Part shown: piece after piece, positions 34,617-43,590 of the stretch | How the letters are laid out: each line of letters starts with the position of its first letter | Position numbering within the stretch: the stretch's first letter is position 1 | Assembly: GCF_002101585.1 (NCBI RefSeq) | Contig: NZ_LQOT01000073.1 | Span: forward strand, 62,001-126,000 | DNA from: Mycolicibacter engbaekii | GTDB taxonomy: Bacteria; Actinomycetota; Actinomycetes; Mycobacteriales; Mycobacteriaceae | DNA length: 64,000 nt | Direction of reading: 5' to 3' | Position numbers and translations under genes: made by a program | The notes under the pieces: generated by a model | Database searches by the model: none | Seen by the model: the letters and a program-made list of their open reading frames with translations, nothing else | What the model was told of the DNA's origin: nothing

Positions 34617-35240
34617 ATGACCGACAGCACGCCCGACAGCAGCGAACGTCCAGCCCGGCGCGTGCTGATCGCCGAAGACGAGGCGCTCATCCGGCTGGAT
34701 CTCGCCGAGATGCTGCGCGAAGAGGGCTACGAGGTGGTGGGCGAGGCCGGCGACGGCCAGGAGGCCGTGGAGCTGGCTGAGCTGCTGCGCCCGGACCTGG
34801 TGATCCTCGACGTGAAGATGCCGCGTCGCGACGGCATCGACGCGGCGTCGGAGATCGCCGCCAAACGCATTGCCCCGATCGTCATCCTGACCGCGTTCAG
34901 CCAGCGCGACCTGGTGGAACGGGCCCGCGACGCCGGGGCGATGGCCTATCTGGTCAAACCGTTCACGGCCGGCGACCTGGTCCCGGCCATCGAGCTGGCG
35001 GTCAGCCGGGCCGAGGAGATCACCGCCCTGGAACGCGAGGTCGGCACCCTGGCCGAGCAGCTGGAGACGCGCAAGCTGGTCGAGCGGGCCAAAGGTGTGC
35101 TGCAGACGGTGCACGGCCTGACCGAACCCGAGGCGTTCAAGTGGATTCAGCGTGCCGCGATGGATAAGCGCACCACCATGCGCCAAGTGGCCGAAGTGGT
35201 CCTGGAAAACGTCCAGGCCCCGGCCAACCCGCCCGCCTGA
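34617..35240 (+). CDS. pdtaR: response regulator PdtaR (REC-ANTAR)
   Basis: A 207-residue protein matching Rv1626. Residues 13-130 are a receiver domain with acidic EDE near residue 20, phospho-acceptor Asp65 in VILDVKMPR, Thr in ILTAFSQ and Lys in YLVKPF. Residues about 140-200 form an ANTAR RNA-binding domain (VERAKGVLQTVHGLTEPEAFKWIQRAAMDK). It should act after transcription, by binding hairpins in target mRNAs, and pair with the sensor kinase PdtaS, which is not in the window. Confidence 0.95.
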   Translation: MTDSTPDSSERPARRVLIAEDEALIRLDLAEMLREEGYEVVGEAGDGQEAVELAELLRPDLVILDVKMPRRDGIDAASEIAAKRIAPIVILTAFSQRDLVERARDAGAMAYLVKPFTAGDLVPAIELAVSRAEEITALEREVGTLAEQLETRKLVERAKGVLQTVHGLTEPEAFKWIQRAAMDKRTTMRQVAEVVLENVQAPANPPA

Positions 35241-35285
35241 GCGGCACGCCCAGCCTGTCTGACCCCGTTGCGCAGGCACAACCAG

Positions 35286-35298
35286 TACGCTCGATGAC
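35286..35298 (+). promoter_or_regulatory. leaderless promoter of pafA
   Basis: TACGCT at 35286-35291 followed by 7 nt and the GTG start at 35299. Confidence 0.6.
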
Positions 35299-36660
35299 GT
35301 GCAGCGCAGAATCATGGGGATTGAGACCGAGTTCGGTGTCACCTGCACCTTCCATGGCCATCGACGCCTCTCACCGGATGAGGTCGCGCGTTACCTGTTC
35401 CGCCGGGTCGTGTCGTGGGGCCGCAGCTCGAACGTGTTCCTGCGCAACGGGGCTCGCCTGTATCTCGACGTGGGTAGTCATCCCGAGTACGCCACCGCGG
35501 AGTGCGACAACCTGACCCAGCTGGTCACGCACGACCGCGCCGGCGAACGGGTGCTCGAAGACCTGCTCATCGACGCCGAGCAGCGGCTGGCCGACGAGGG
35601 TATCGGCGGCGACATCTACCTGTTCAAGAACAACACCGACTCCGCCGGCAACTCCTACGGTTGCCATGAGAACTACCTCATCGTGCGAGCGGGGGAGTTC
35701 TCCCGGATCTCGGACGTGCTGCTGCCGTTCCTGGTGACCCGGCAGCTGATCTGCGGCGCGGGCAAGGTGCTGCAGACCCCCAAGGCCGCCACGTTCTGCC
35801 TGTCCCAGCGCGCCGAGCACATCTGGGAAGGCGTTTCCAGCGCCACTACCCGGTCCCGGCCCATCATCAACACCCGCGACGAACCGCACGCCGATGCCGA
35901 GAAGTACCGGCGCCTGCACGTCATCGTCGGCGACTCCAACATGTCCGAGACCTCGACCCTGCTCAAAGTGGGCAGTGCGGCGCTGGTGCTGGAGATGATC
36001 GAAGCCGGAGTGTCCTTCCGGGACTTCTCGCTGGACAACCCGATCCGGGCCATCCGGGAGGTCAGCCATGACGTCACCGGCCGGCGCCCGGTCAGGTTGG
36101 CCGGCGGCCGCCAGGCCGGTGCGCTGGACATCCAGCGCGAGTACTACGGGCGGGCCGTGGAGTACGTGCAGACCCGGGCGGCCAACAACCCGCAGCTCGA
36201 CCAGGTGATCGACTTGTGGGGCCGCCAGCTCGACGCCGTCGAGACCCAGGACTTCGCCAAGGTGGACACCGAAATCGACTGGGTGATCAAGCGAAAGCTG
36301 TTCCAGCGCTACCAGGATCGCTACAGCATGGAACTGTCGGATCCGAAGATCGCCCAACTGGACCTGGCCTATCACGACATCAAGCGCGGGCGCGGGGTGT
36401 TCGACCTGCTGCAGCGCAAGGGCTTGGCCGCGCGCGTGACCACCGACGAGGAAGTCGACGAGGCCGTCGACACCCCGCCGCAGACCACTCGCGCCAAGTT
36501 GCGTGGCGAATTCATCAGTGCTGCACAGGCAGCGGGCCGCGACTTCACCGTCGACTGGGTACATCTGAAGCTCAACGACCAGGCGCAGCGCACCGTGCTG
36601 TGCAAAGACCCCTTCCGGTCTGTCGACGAGCGGGTCAAGCGCCTGATCGCCAGCATGTGA
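35299..36660 (+). CDS. pafA: Pup--protein ligase PafA
   Basis: Ligates the C-terminal Glu of Pup to lysines of proteins destined for the mycobacterial proteasome. The 453-residue protein is nearly identical in pattern to Rv2097c: MGIETEFGVTC (catalytic Glu and Asp region), HPEYATAEC, NNTDSAGNSYGCHENYL, TRSRPIINTRDEPHADAEKYRRLH and QRTVLCKDPF. GTG start follows a TACGCT box by 7 nt. Here it directly follows pdtaR; pup, dop and prcBA are not in the window. Confidence 0.97.
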   Translation: MQRRIMGIETEFGVTCTFHGHRRLSPDEVARYLFRRVVSWGRSSNVFLRNGARLYLDVGSHPEYATAECDNLTQLVTHDRAGERVLEDLLIDAEQRLADEGIGGDIYLFKNNTDSAGNSYGCHENYLIVRAGEFSRISDVLLPFLVTRQLICGAGKVLQTPKAATFCLSQRAEHIWEGVSSATTRSRPIINTRDEPHADAEKYRRLHVIVGDSNMSETSTLLKVGSAALVLEMIEAGVSFRDFSLDNPIRAIREVSHDVTGRRPVRLAGGRQAGALDIQREYYGRAVEYVQTRAANNPQLDQVIDLWGRQLDAVETQDFAKVDTEIDWVIKRKLFQRYQDRYSMELSDPKIAQLDLAYHDIKRGRGVFDLLQRKGLAARVTTDEEVDEAVDTPPQTTRAKLRGEFISAAQAAGRDFTVDWVHLKLNDQAQRTVLCKDPFRSVDERVKRLIASM

Positions 36661-36727
36661 GGCGGCCACCACCCACCACCGGGCCGCGCTCGTCGCACTT
36701 CTGAACTACCGAACGCCCCTCGAGGCT

Positions 36728-36741
36728 TATCCTCTCTTGTC
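36728..36741 (+). promoter_or_regulatory. leaderless promoter of pafBC
   Basis: TATCCT at 36728-36733 lies 8 nt before the ATG of pafB. The mycobacterial PafBC DNA-damage promoter motif was not identified here. Confidence 0.5.
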
Positions 36742-37737
36742 ATGGCGACCGCCAAAGTCGAGCGACTCCTCAATCTGGTCATCGCGTTGCTGGCCACCCG
36801 CAGCTACCTCACCGCCGAGAAGATCCGGGCCACCGTGGCGGGCTACCGCGACAGCCCCAGCGACGAGGCGTTCTCGCGGATGTTCGAGCGGGACAAGAAC
36901 GAGCTTCGCGACCTGGGCATACCGCTGGAGACCGGCAAGGCCTCGGCGTTCGACACCGTCGAGGGATACCGCATCAACCCCGACACCTACGCACTTGCGC
37001 CCATCGACCTGACCCGCGACGAAGCCGCCGCGGTCGCCGTGGCGGTTCAGCTGTGGCAGTCGCCGGAACTGCGCGCCAATGCCGAGGGCGCGGTGGCCAA
37101 ACTGCGCGCCGCCGGTGTCGAAGTGGACCAGGGCCGCGCCGACGTGCTGGTCGCGGCGCCGTCGGCCCTGCCGGGAATCCATCGATCCGAACCGGCACTG
37201 GGCGCCCTGATGGACGCCGTCCAGGCCGGCCAGGCGGTGCAGTTCGAGCACCGCCCCTCACCGGTGGAGCCCTACACCGTCCGCACGGTCGAGCCGTGGG
37301 GTGTGGTCACCCACGCCGGCCGCTGGTACCTGGTGGGCCACGACCGCGACCGCGACGCGGTCCGCACCTTCCGGTTGTCGAGAATCGCCCCGCAGGTGCG
37401 GCCGATCGGTCCGGTCGATGCCGTCACCCGGCCCGACGACGCGGACCTGCGCGCGATCGTCGCCGACGCCGTGGGCGATGCGCCCAGCGGACTGCAGGCG
37501 CGCATCTGGGTCGCCGACGGTCGCGCCGTCGCGCTGCGCCGGACCGGCACCGTGTTGGCGCGCCAGGCGCTGGGCGGCCGCGACGGCGACATCATCGGCG
37601 TCGACATCGGCACCCACGACCGGCTGGCCCGCGAGATCGCCGGATACGGGGCCGACGCGGTGGTCCTGGACCCGCCGACGCTGCGCGACGACGTCGTGGC
37701 GCGGCTTCGTGCCCACTTGGGAGAGGTGCCGGTATGA
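36742..37737 (+). CDS. pafB: WYL-domain transcriptional activator PafB
   Basis: A 331-residue regulator with an N-terminal HTH (about residues 5-60, LLATRSYLTAEKIRATVAGY) and a WYL domain (EPWGVVTHAGRWYLVGHDRDRDAVRTFRLSRI). With PafC it forms the activator of the LexA/RecA-independent DNA-damage response in mycobacteria. The stop overlaps the pafC ATG. The name comes from clustering with pafA, not from a role in pupylation. Confidence 0.94.
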   Translation: MATAKVERLLNLVIALLATRSYLTAEKIRATVAGYRDSPSDEAFSRMFERDKNELRDLGIPLETGKASAFDTVEGYRINPDTYALAPIDLTRDEAAAVAVAVQLWQSPELRANAEGAVAKLRAAGVEVDQGRADVLVAAPSALPGIHRSEPALGALMDAVQAGQAVQFEHRPSPVEPYTVRTVEPWGVVTHAGRWYLVGHDRDRDAVRTFRLSRIAPQVRPIGPVDAVTRPDDADLRAIVADAVGDAPSGLQARIWVADGRAVALRRTGTVLARQALGGRDGDIIGVDIGTHDRLAREIAGYGADAVVLDPPTLRDDVVARLRAHLGEVPV

Positions 37738-38693
37738 CGCAGCTGTCGAAACGCCTGGTCCGGCTGCTCAACATGGTGCCGTATCTGAAGGCCCGCCCCG
37801 GGATCAGCAAGGCGCAGGCCGCCGCCGAGCTCGGCGTGAGCCTGAGCCAGCTGCAGAGCGACCTGGAGCAGTTGGTCGTGTGCGGCCTGCCGGGATACGA
37901 CCCCGGTGAGCTGATCGACGTGACGTTCTACGACGACCGCCTGGACGTTTTCGAGTCCGCGGGAGTGGATCGGCCGCTGCGGCTGACATCCCGGGAGGCG
38001 ACGGCCATGTTGATGGCCCTGCGCGCCCTGGTGGACATGCCCGGCATCGTCGACCCCCAGGCGGCCCGCAGCGCCATCGCCAAGATCGAGGAGGCCGCCG
38101 GGGCTGCGGCTCCGGCGGCGCCGGCCGCCGCCGCCCACGACGAGTCCGCCGCCGATGTGGTCCGCGACGCCGTGCGGCGTCAGCGCGTCCTGGCCATCGA
38201 CTACTACGCAGCCTCCCGGGACAGCCTGTCGCACCGGACCGTGGATCCCATCCGGGTCGTGCTGATCGGCGCGCACAGCTATCTGGAGGCGTGGTGCCGG
38301 GAGGCCGAGGGGGTGCGGCTGTTCCGTTTCGACCGCATCGACGGCGCCCAGCTGCGCGACGAGCCTTCCGCACCGCCGGAACCGGCCCGGAAGGCCGAGA
38401 CCGACACCTCGCTGTTCGACGCCGACCCGGCGCTGCCGGTGGCCGTGGTGCGCGTGGCGCCGTCGGCGGCGTGGATGTTCGAGTACTACCCCATGCAGAC
38501 TCTCGCGGAGCTGCCCGACGGCTGGCGTGAGGCGCAGTTGACCTACGCCTCCGAGGACTGGCTGACCCGGCTGCTGCTCGGCATGGGCGACGAGGTGCAG
38601 GTGATGGCGCCGCAGTCCCTGGCTGCCGCGGTGCGCGACGCCGCGCTGGCGGCCGTGGACGCCTACGCTGCGACCGGCGCCGACACCGCATAG
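37734..38693 (+). CDS. pafC: WYL-domain transcriptional activator PafC
   Basis: A 319-residue partner of PafB. HTH in residues 1-60 (GISKAQAAAELGVSLSQLQSDLEQLVVCGLPGYDPGELIDV) is followed by a WYL domain (residues about 145-230, VLAIDYYAASRDSLSHRTVDPIRV, AHSYLEAWCREAEGVRLFRFDRI) and a WCX-type C-terminal extension. The ATG overlaps the pafB stop. An Ala/Pro-rich linker near residue 125 separates the halves. Confidence 0.94.
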   Translation: MTQLSKRLVRLLNMVPYLKARPGISKAQAAAELGVSLSQLQSDLEQLVVCGLPGYDPGELIDVTFYDDRLDVFESAGVDRPLRLTSREATAMLMALRALVDMPGIVDPQAARSAIAKIEEAAGAAAPAAPAAAAHDESAADVVRDAVRRQRVLAIDYYAASRDSLSHRTVDPIRVVLIGAHSYLEAWCREAEGVRLFRFDRIDGAQLRDEPSAPPEPARKAETDTSLFDADPALPVAVVRVAPSAAWMFEYYPMQTLAELPDGWREAQLTYASEDWLTRLLLGMGDEVQVMAPQSLAAAVRDAALAAVDAYAATGADTA

Positions 38694-38768
38694 CGGCTGG
38701 GGCGCGCACACCGCGGGCCGACCTGCGGTCCTGCGGTAGCATCGTGGCGACGTCTGGAGGTAACCAAA

Positions 38769-38996
38769 GTGAACGCTTTAGGACCGTCGCACCTGGCGAT
38801 CCTCGCCGTCGCCGTGATCATTCTGTTCGGCGCCAAGCGACTGCCCGATGCGGCACGCTCGCTCGGTAAGTCGCTGCGCATCTTCAAGTCCGAGGTCCGC
38901 GAGCTGCAGAACGAGAGCAAGCCGGATTCGACCACCTCGACCACCGTCGCGTCCGAGCGGGTCGACCCGCCGGCGGCCGGCGGCCCGTCGGCGTAG
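38769..38996 (+). CDS. tatA: Sec-independent protein translocase TatA
   Basis: A 75-residue single-span protein that forms the pore-like part of the twin-arginine system. LAILAVAVIILFGAKRLPDAARSLGKSLRIFKSEV shows the membrane helix, the FG hinge and the amphipathic helix; a Ser/Thr-rich tail follows. GTG at 38769 is fixed by TGGAGG at 38755-38760. TAGCAT at 38737-38742 is a likely -10. It precedes tatC by 39 nt. Confidence 0.95.
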   Translation: MNALGPSHLAILAVAVIILFGAKRLPDAARSLGKSLRIFKSEVRELQNESKPDSTTSTTVASERVDPPAAGGPSA

Positions 38997-39035
38997 CCCG
39001 GTCCCGCCGTCGCGGCGACCGCGTCCCCTTCGACT

Positions 39036-39944
39036 GTGCGCACACTCGGTGTTCTGCGGCGGCTGGATCCGCGTCAGCGCCGCAGCCGGACCAACCCCGA
39101 CGGGACGATGTCGCTCGTCGATCACCTGCGGGAACTGCGCACCCGGCTGCTGATTTCGCTGGCCGCGATCGTGGTCACCACGATCGTGGGGTTCATCTGG
39201 TACACCCAGCCGCTCTTCGGCCTGGAAAGCCTCGGCGAGTGGCTGCGCCACCCGTACTGCGAGCTGCCGGCCTCCTCGCGGGCGGCGATCGGGCCCGACG
39301 GGCAATGCCGGCTGTTGGCCACCGCGCCGTTCGATCAGTTCATGCTGCGGCTCAAGGTCGGGCTGGCCGCAGGGATCGTGCTGGCCTGTCCGGTCTGGTT
39401 CTACCAGCTGTGGGCCTTCATCACCCCGGGCCTCTACCGCAAGGAGCGGCGCTTCGCGGTGGCCTTCGTGGTGTCGGCAGCCGTGCTGTTCGTCACCGGC
39501 GCCATCCTGGCCTACCTGGTGCTGTCCAAAGCCCTCGGTTTTCTACTGACCGTCGGCAGCGACGTTCAGGTGACCGCCCTGTCGGGCGACCGCTATTTCG
39601 GCTTCCTGCTGAACCTGCTGGTGGTGTTCGGGATCAGCTTCGAGTTTCCGCTGTTGATCGTGATGCTCAACATGGTGGGCGTGGTGAGCTACGAGCGCCT
39701 CAAGGAATGGCGGCGCGGGCTGATCTTCGCGATGTTCGTGTTCGCCGCCTTCTTCACCCCGGGCTCCGACCCGTTCTCGATGATCGTGCTGGGCTGCACC
39801 TTGAGCCTGTTGCAGGAATTCGCCATCCAGATCGCCCGGTTGCACGACCGGCGCAAGGCGCGGCGGGAGGCGGCCACCGGGCTGGCCGACGACGAGGTCT
39901 CACCCATCGAAGCGCCCACCCCGGTCGCCGCGCCGCATGACTAG
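39036..39944 (+). CDS. tatC: Sec-independent protein translocase TatC
   Basis: A 302-residue six-helix protein that recognises twin-arginine signal peptides. It has MSLVDHLRELRTRLL, the conserved FxxxFxxE-type FGISFEFPLLIVMLN, and the actinobacterial insert EWLRHPYCELP before LLATAPFDQFMLRLKVG. GTG 39036 gives the family N-terminus seen in M. tuberculosis. The stop overlaps the helY ATG. TatB is not in the cluster, as usual in mycobacteria. Confidence 0.96.
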   Translation: MRTLGVLRRLDPRQRRSRTNPDGTMSLVDHLRELRTRLLISLAAIVVTTIVGFIWYTQPLFGLESLGEWLRHPYCELPASSRAAIGPDGQCRLLATAPFDQFMLRLKVGLAAGIVLACPVWFYQLWAFITPGLYRKERRFAVAFVVSAAVLFVTGAILAYLVLSKALGFLLTVGSDVQVTALSGDRYFGFLLNLLVVFGISFEFPLLIVMLNMVGVVSYERLKEWRRGLIFAMFVFAAFFTPGSDPFSMIVLGCTLSLLQEFAIQIARLHDRRKARREAATGLADDEVSPIEAPTPVAAPHD

Positions 39945-42780
39945 CCCGCCTGAGACGTCGGTGCCCTCCGAGCTGAGCCGGTTCGCCGCCGAGCTGCCCT
40001 TCGGTCTCGACGGCTTCCAGCGCCGGGCCTGTGAGGCCCTGCAAGACGGTCGGGGCGTGCTGGTGTGCGCCCCCACCGGCGCCGGCAAGACCGTCGTCGG
40101 CGAGTTCGCGGTGCACCTGGCCCTGGCCGGCGGCGGCAAGTGCTTCTACACCACGCCGATCAAGGCGCTGAGCAACCAGAAGCACACCGACCTGGTGGCC
40201 CGCTACGGCAAGGACCGGGTGGGGCTGTTGACCGGCGATCTGTCGATCAACGCAGGCGCGCCGGTCGTGGTGATGACCACCGAGGTGCTGCGCAACATGC
40301 TGTACGCGGATTCGCCCGCCCTGCAGGGCCTGTCCCATGTCGTCATGGACGAGGTGCACTTCCTGGCCGACCGGATGCGCGGCGCGGTGTGGGAGGAAGT
40401 CATCCTGCACCTGCCCGAAGAGGTCCGCCTGGTCAGCCTGTCGGCGACGGTCAGCAACGCCGAGGAGTTCGGCGGCTGGATTCAGACCGTGCGCGGCGAC
40501 ACCACCGTCGTGGTCGACGAGCACCGCCCGGTTCCGTTGTGGCAGCACATGATGGTCGGCAAGCGACTGTTCGATCTGTTCGAATCGCCGCCCGATGCCA
40601 CGGCGCCGGCGTCGAGTGGCCGGCCCCGGGTCAACCCCACGTTGCTGCGCCACATCGCCCATCGCCGGGAGGCCGACCGGCTCACCGACTGGGGCAGCAC
40701 GCGCCGGCACCGGGGTGCGGGATCGGGCCGGCCGGACCGCTCGTCCTACCGGATGCCCATGCGCCCGGATGTCATCGCGGTGCTGAACTCCGCGGGTCTG
40801 CTGCCGGTGATCACGTTCGTGTTCTCCCGGGCCGGCTGCGACGCCGCGGTCAAGCAGTGCCTGCGTTCGCCACTGCGGCTCACCACCGAGTCCGAGCGGG
40901 CCCGGATCGCCGAGGTGATCGACCACCGCTGTGGCGACCTGGCCGACGACGACCTGGATGTGCTGGGCTACTACGAATGGCGGGAGGGGCTGCTGCGCGG
41001 CCTGGCCGGCCACCATGCCGGGCTGCTGCCGGTGTTTCGCCATACCGTCGAAGAGCTGTTCGCCGCAGGCCTGGTCAAGGCTGTCTTCGCCACCGAAACG
41101 CTGGCACTGGGCATCAACATGCCGGCCCGCACCGTGGTGCTCGAACGACTGGTGAAGTTCAACGGCGAGCAGCACGCCGCGCTGACACCGGGGGAGTACA
41201 CCCAACTGACCGGCCGGGCCGGCCGGCGCGGCATCGACATCGAAGGCCATGCGGTGGTGATGTGGCATCCCACCGACAGCACCACCGACCCCGACCAGGT
41301 CGCCGGGCTGGCCTCCACCCGTACCTTCCCGCTGCGCAGCTCGTTCGCGCCGTCGTACAACATGACCATCAATCTGGTCCAGCACATGGGACCCGAACAG
41401 GCCCACCAGCTGCTGGAGCAGTCGTTCGCACAATTCCAGGCCGACCGGTCCGTGGTCGGTCTGGTGCGCAGCGCGGAGCGTGGCGAGCGAACCCTGGACG
41501 AGATCGCGGCCGAGTTCGGCGGACGTGACTCAGCAGTGCTCGAGTACGCCAGGCTGCGGGCGAAGATCTCCGAACGCGAACGCGCCGCGGCGCGCGCGTC
41601 GCGTCTGCAGCGGCGGCGGGCGGCCAGTGACGCGTTGGCGGCGCTGCGCCGCGGCGACATCATCAACCTCAGCCACGGCCGCCGCGGCGGACTGGCGGTG
41701 GTGCTGGCGGCCGACCGCGACTCCGACGAACCGCGCCCCCTGGTGCTCACCGAACATCGCTGGGCGGGCCGGATCTCCTCGGCGGACTATTCCGGCGCCG
41801 TCGCGCCGATCGGCACGATGAGCCTGCCCAAGCGGGTGGAGCATCGCCAGCCGCGGGTCCGCCGCGACCTGGCCTCGGCGCTGCGCTCGGCTGCCGCCGC
41901 ACTGCCCGTGCCCACCGGGCGCGGGCGCCGGGGCGCCGGGGCCGAGGATTCACCGGTGGATCCGGAACTGGCGGCCCTGCGCCAGCGGATGCGCGACCAT
42001 CCGGTGCACCAGATGCCGGATCGCGACGCCAAGGTGCGTGCCGCGGAACGCTACCTGCGGGTGGAGGCCGACAACGCGCAGCTGCGCCGGAAGGTCGAGG
42101 CCGCCACCAATTCGCTGGCGCGCACCTTCGACCGGATCGTCGGGCTGTTGACCGAGCGCGGATTCATCGGTCCGCCCGGCGACGCCCCGGAGCCGGACGG
42201 CGGTGACCCCGATCAGCCGGCATCGCCCGCCCCGCAGGTCACCGACGACGGCCGGATGCTGGCCAGGATTTACAGCGAGAGCGACCTTTTGGTGGCCGAA
42301 TGTCTGCGGACCGGGGCCTGGCACGGCCTCAAGCCCGCCGAGTTGGCGGCGGTGGTCTCGGCGGTGCTCTATGAGACTCGCGGTGCGGACGGGCCGGGCG
42401 GACCACCCAGCCTGCAGGCGCCCACCGAGCCGGTGCGACGGGCCTTACAGCAGACCCGCAAGCTGTCGGCGGCGTTGCGGGCCGACGAACGCCGCCACGG
42501 CATCAATCCCACCCGGGAACCCGATGACGGGTTCGTCGCCGCGGTCTACCGCTGGGCCCGCACCGGGGATCTGGCGTCGGCGCTGGCGGCCAGCGACAGC
42601 TCGGGCGGGCCGGGCAGCGCTTCGCCGTTGTCGGCGGGGGACTTCGTCCGCTGGTGCCGCCAGGTGCTCGACCTGCTGGACCAGTTGCGCAACGCCGCGC
42701 CCAACCCGGAACTGCGGGCCACCGCAAAACAGGCGATCGACACGGTTTTACGCGGGGTCGTTGCCGTTGACGCCGGGTAG
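39937..42780 (+). CDS. helY: Ski2/Mtr4-like DEAD/H-box RNA helicase HelY
   Basis: A 947-residue superfamily 2 helicase matching Rv2092c. Walker A is CAPTGAGKTVVGEFA (residues about 42-56), Walker B VVMDEVHFLADRM, motif III LSATVSNAEEF, and the second RecA domain has FVFSRAGCDAAVKQCL and LTGRAGRRGID. A DSHCT-like C-terminal region follows after an Arg-rich linker. It probably acts on RNA; the substrate is not known. Slightly longer than the M. tuberculosis protein, mainly in linkers. Confidence 0.94.
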   Translation: MTSPPETSVPSELSRFAAELPFGLDGFQRRACEALQDGRGVLVCAPTGAGKTVVGEFAVHLALAGGGKCFYTTPIKALSNQKHTDLVARYGKDRVGLLTGDLSINAGAPVVVMTTEVLRNMLYADSPALQGLSHVVMDEVHFLADRMRGAVWEEVILHLPEEVRLVSLSATVSNAEEFGGWIQTVRGDTTVVVDEHRPVPLWQHMMVGKRLFDLFESPPDATAPASSGRPRVNPTLLRHIAHRREADRLTDWGSTRRHRGAGSGRPDRSSYRMPMRPDVIAVLNSAGLLPVITFVFSRAGCDAAVKQCLRSPLRLTTESERARIAEVIDHRCGDLADDDLDVLGYYEWREGLLRGLAGHHAGLLPVFRHTVEELFAAGLVKAVFATETLALGINMPARTVVLERLVKFNGEQHAALTPGEYTQLTGRAGRRGIDIEGHAVVMWHPTDSTTDPDQVAGLASTRTFPLRSSFAPSYNMTINLVQHMGPEQAHQLLEQSFAQFQADRSVVGLVRSAERGERTLDEIAAEFGGRDSAVLEYARLRAKISERERAAARASRLQRRRAASDALAALRRGDIINLSHGRRGGLAVVLAADRDSDEPRPLVLTEHRWAGRISSADYSGAVAPIGTMSLPKRVEHRQPRVRRDLASALRSAAAALPVPTGRGRRGAGAEDSPVDPELAALRQRMRDHPVHQMPDRDAKVRAAERYLRVEADNAQLRRKVEAATNSLARTFDRIVGLLTERGFIGPPGDAPEPDGGDPDQPASPAPQVTDDGRMLARIYSESDLLVAECLRTGAWHGLKPAELAAVVSAVLYETRGADGPGGPPSLQAPTEPVRRALQQTRKLSAALRADERRHGINPTREPDDGFVAAVYRWARTGDLASALAASDSSGGPGSASPLSAGDFVRWCRQVLDLLDQLRNAAPNPELRATAKQAIDTVLRGVVAVDAG

Positions 42781-42853
42781 GCTTGTCCGGGCGCTACGGT
42801 GGAGAGCCGGCGGTGATCAGCACCCGCTACGTGAGAGGACTTGAGGAACAACG

Positions 42854-43576
42854 ATGAGCGGACCGCAGGGATACGACCCCACGCAACCGTGGCAGCCTCC
42901 GCAGCCTGGCCAGCCCGAGGACCAGCCGGGTACCGGGCAGGGTCCCGCAACCGGCGCCGAGCAGCAGTGGCAGCCTCCGGCCTACACGCCGCAGCAGTAC
43001 CCGCAATACCCTCAGCAGGGCTATCCGGCAGCGCCGCAGCAGTATCCCGGCTACCCGCAGCCCGAACAGTACGGTCAGCCGGCTCCGGCTCCGACTCCGT
43101 ACGGCCAGCCCGGTCCCTACGGTCAGCCGGCCCCCTACGGTCAGTACGGCCAGCCCGGCCAGTACGGTCAGCCGGCCGCTCCCTACGGTCAGTACCCGCA
43201 GCAGCCGGGCCAGTTCCCCGCGCCGGGGACCGCCACCAAGCGCCCGTCCGCGGTGGTCGGCAGCACGCTCGTCGCGTCCGTCGCCGTCGCAGTGCTGGTG
43301 CTGCTGGTGCTGGGTTTCTGGAAGCCCGGTTTCTTCGTGACCACCAAGCTCGACATCGACAAGGCCCAGGAGGGCGTGCAGCAGATCCTGGCCGACCAGA
43401 CCAACGGCTACGGCGCGAAGAACGTCAAGGACGTTCGCTGCAACAACGGACAGAGCCCGGTGGTCAAGCAGGGCGACACCTTCACCTGCGAGGTCAGCAT
43501 CGACGGCACCAAGCGCCAGGTGACCGTCACCTTCCAGGACAACTCGGGCACCTACGAGGTCGGTCGGCCCAAGTAG
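42854..43576 (+). CDS. DUF4333 membrane protein with YGQP-rich N-terminus (Rv2091c-like)
   Basis: A 240-residue protein. Residues 1-125 are disordered and rich in Gln, Pro, Tyr and Gly, with many YGQP units. A single membrane span (VVGSTLVASVAVAVLVLLVLGF) follows, then an extracytoplasmic DUF4333 domain with two Cys (VRCNNGQSPVVKQGDTFTCEV). ATG follows GAGGA. TACGGT at 42795-42800 may be its -10 box. Function unknown. Confidence 0.87.
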   Translation: MSGPQGYDPTQPWQPPQPGQPEDQPGTGQGPATGAEQQWQPPAYTPQQYPQYPQQGYPAAPQQYPGYPQPEQYGQPAPAPTPYGQPGPYGQPAPYGQYGQPGQYGQPAAPYGQYPQQPGQFPAPGTATKRPSAVVGSTLVASVAVAVLVLLVLGFWKPGFFVTTKLDIDKAQEGVQQILADQTNGYGAKNVKDVRCNNGQSPVVKQGDTFTCEVSIDGTKRQVTVTFQDNSGTYEVGRPK

Positions 43577-43589
43577 CGGCAACGGGCCG
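43565..43589. terminator. possible bidirectional terminator
   Basis: CGGCCC (43565-43570) and GGGCCG (43584-43589) form a 6-bp stem over the stop codon of the DUF4333 gene, between two convergent genes. No T tract, so support is weak. Confidence 0.3.
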
Positions 43590-43590
43590 T

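Noticed and set aside
43069..43198. Closely spaced short repeats (TACGGTCAGCC-like), briefly considered as a CRISPR-like array
   Set aside because: They are in frame, encode YGQP units in the DUF4333 protein, and lack unique spacers of constant length.
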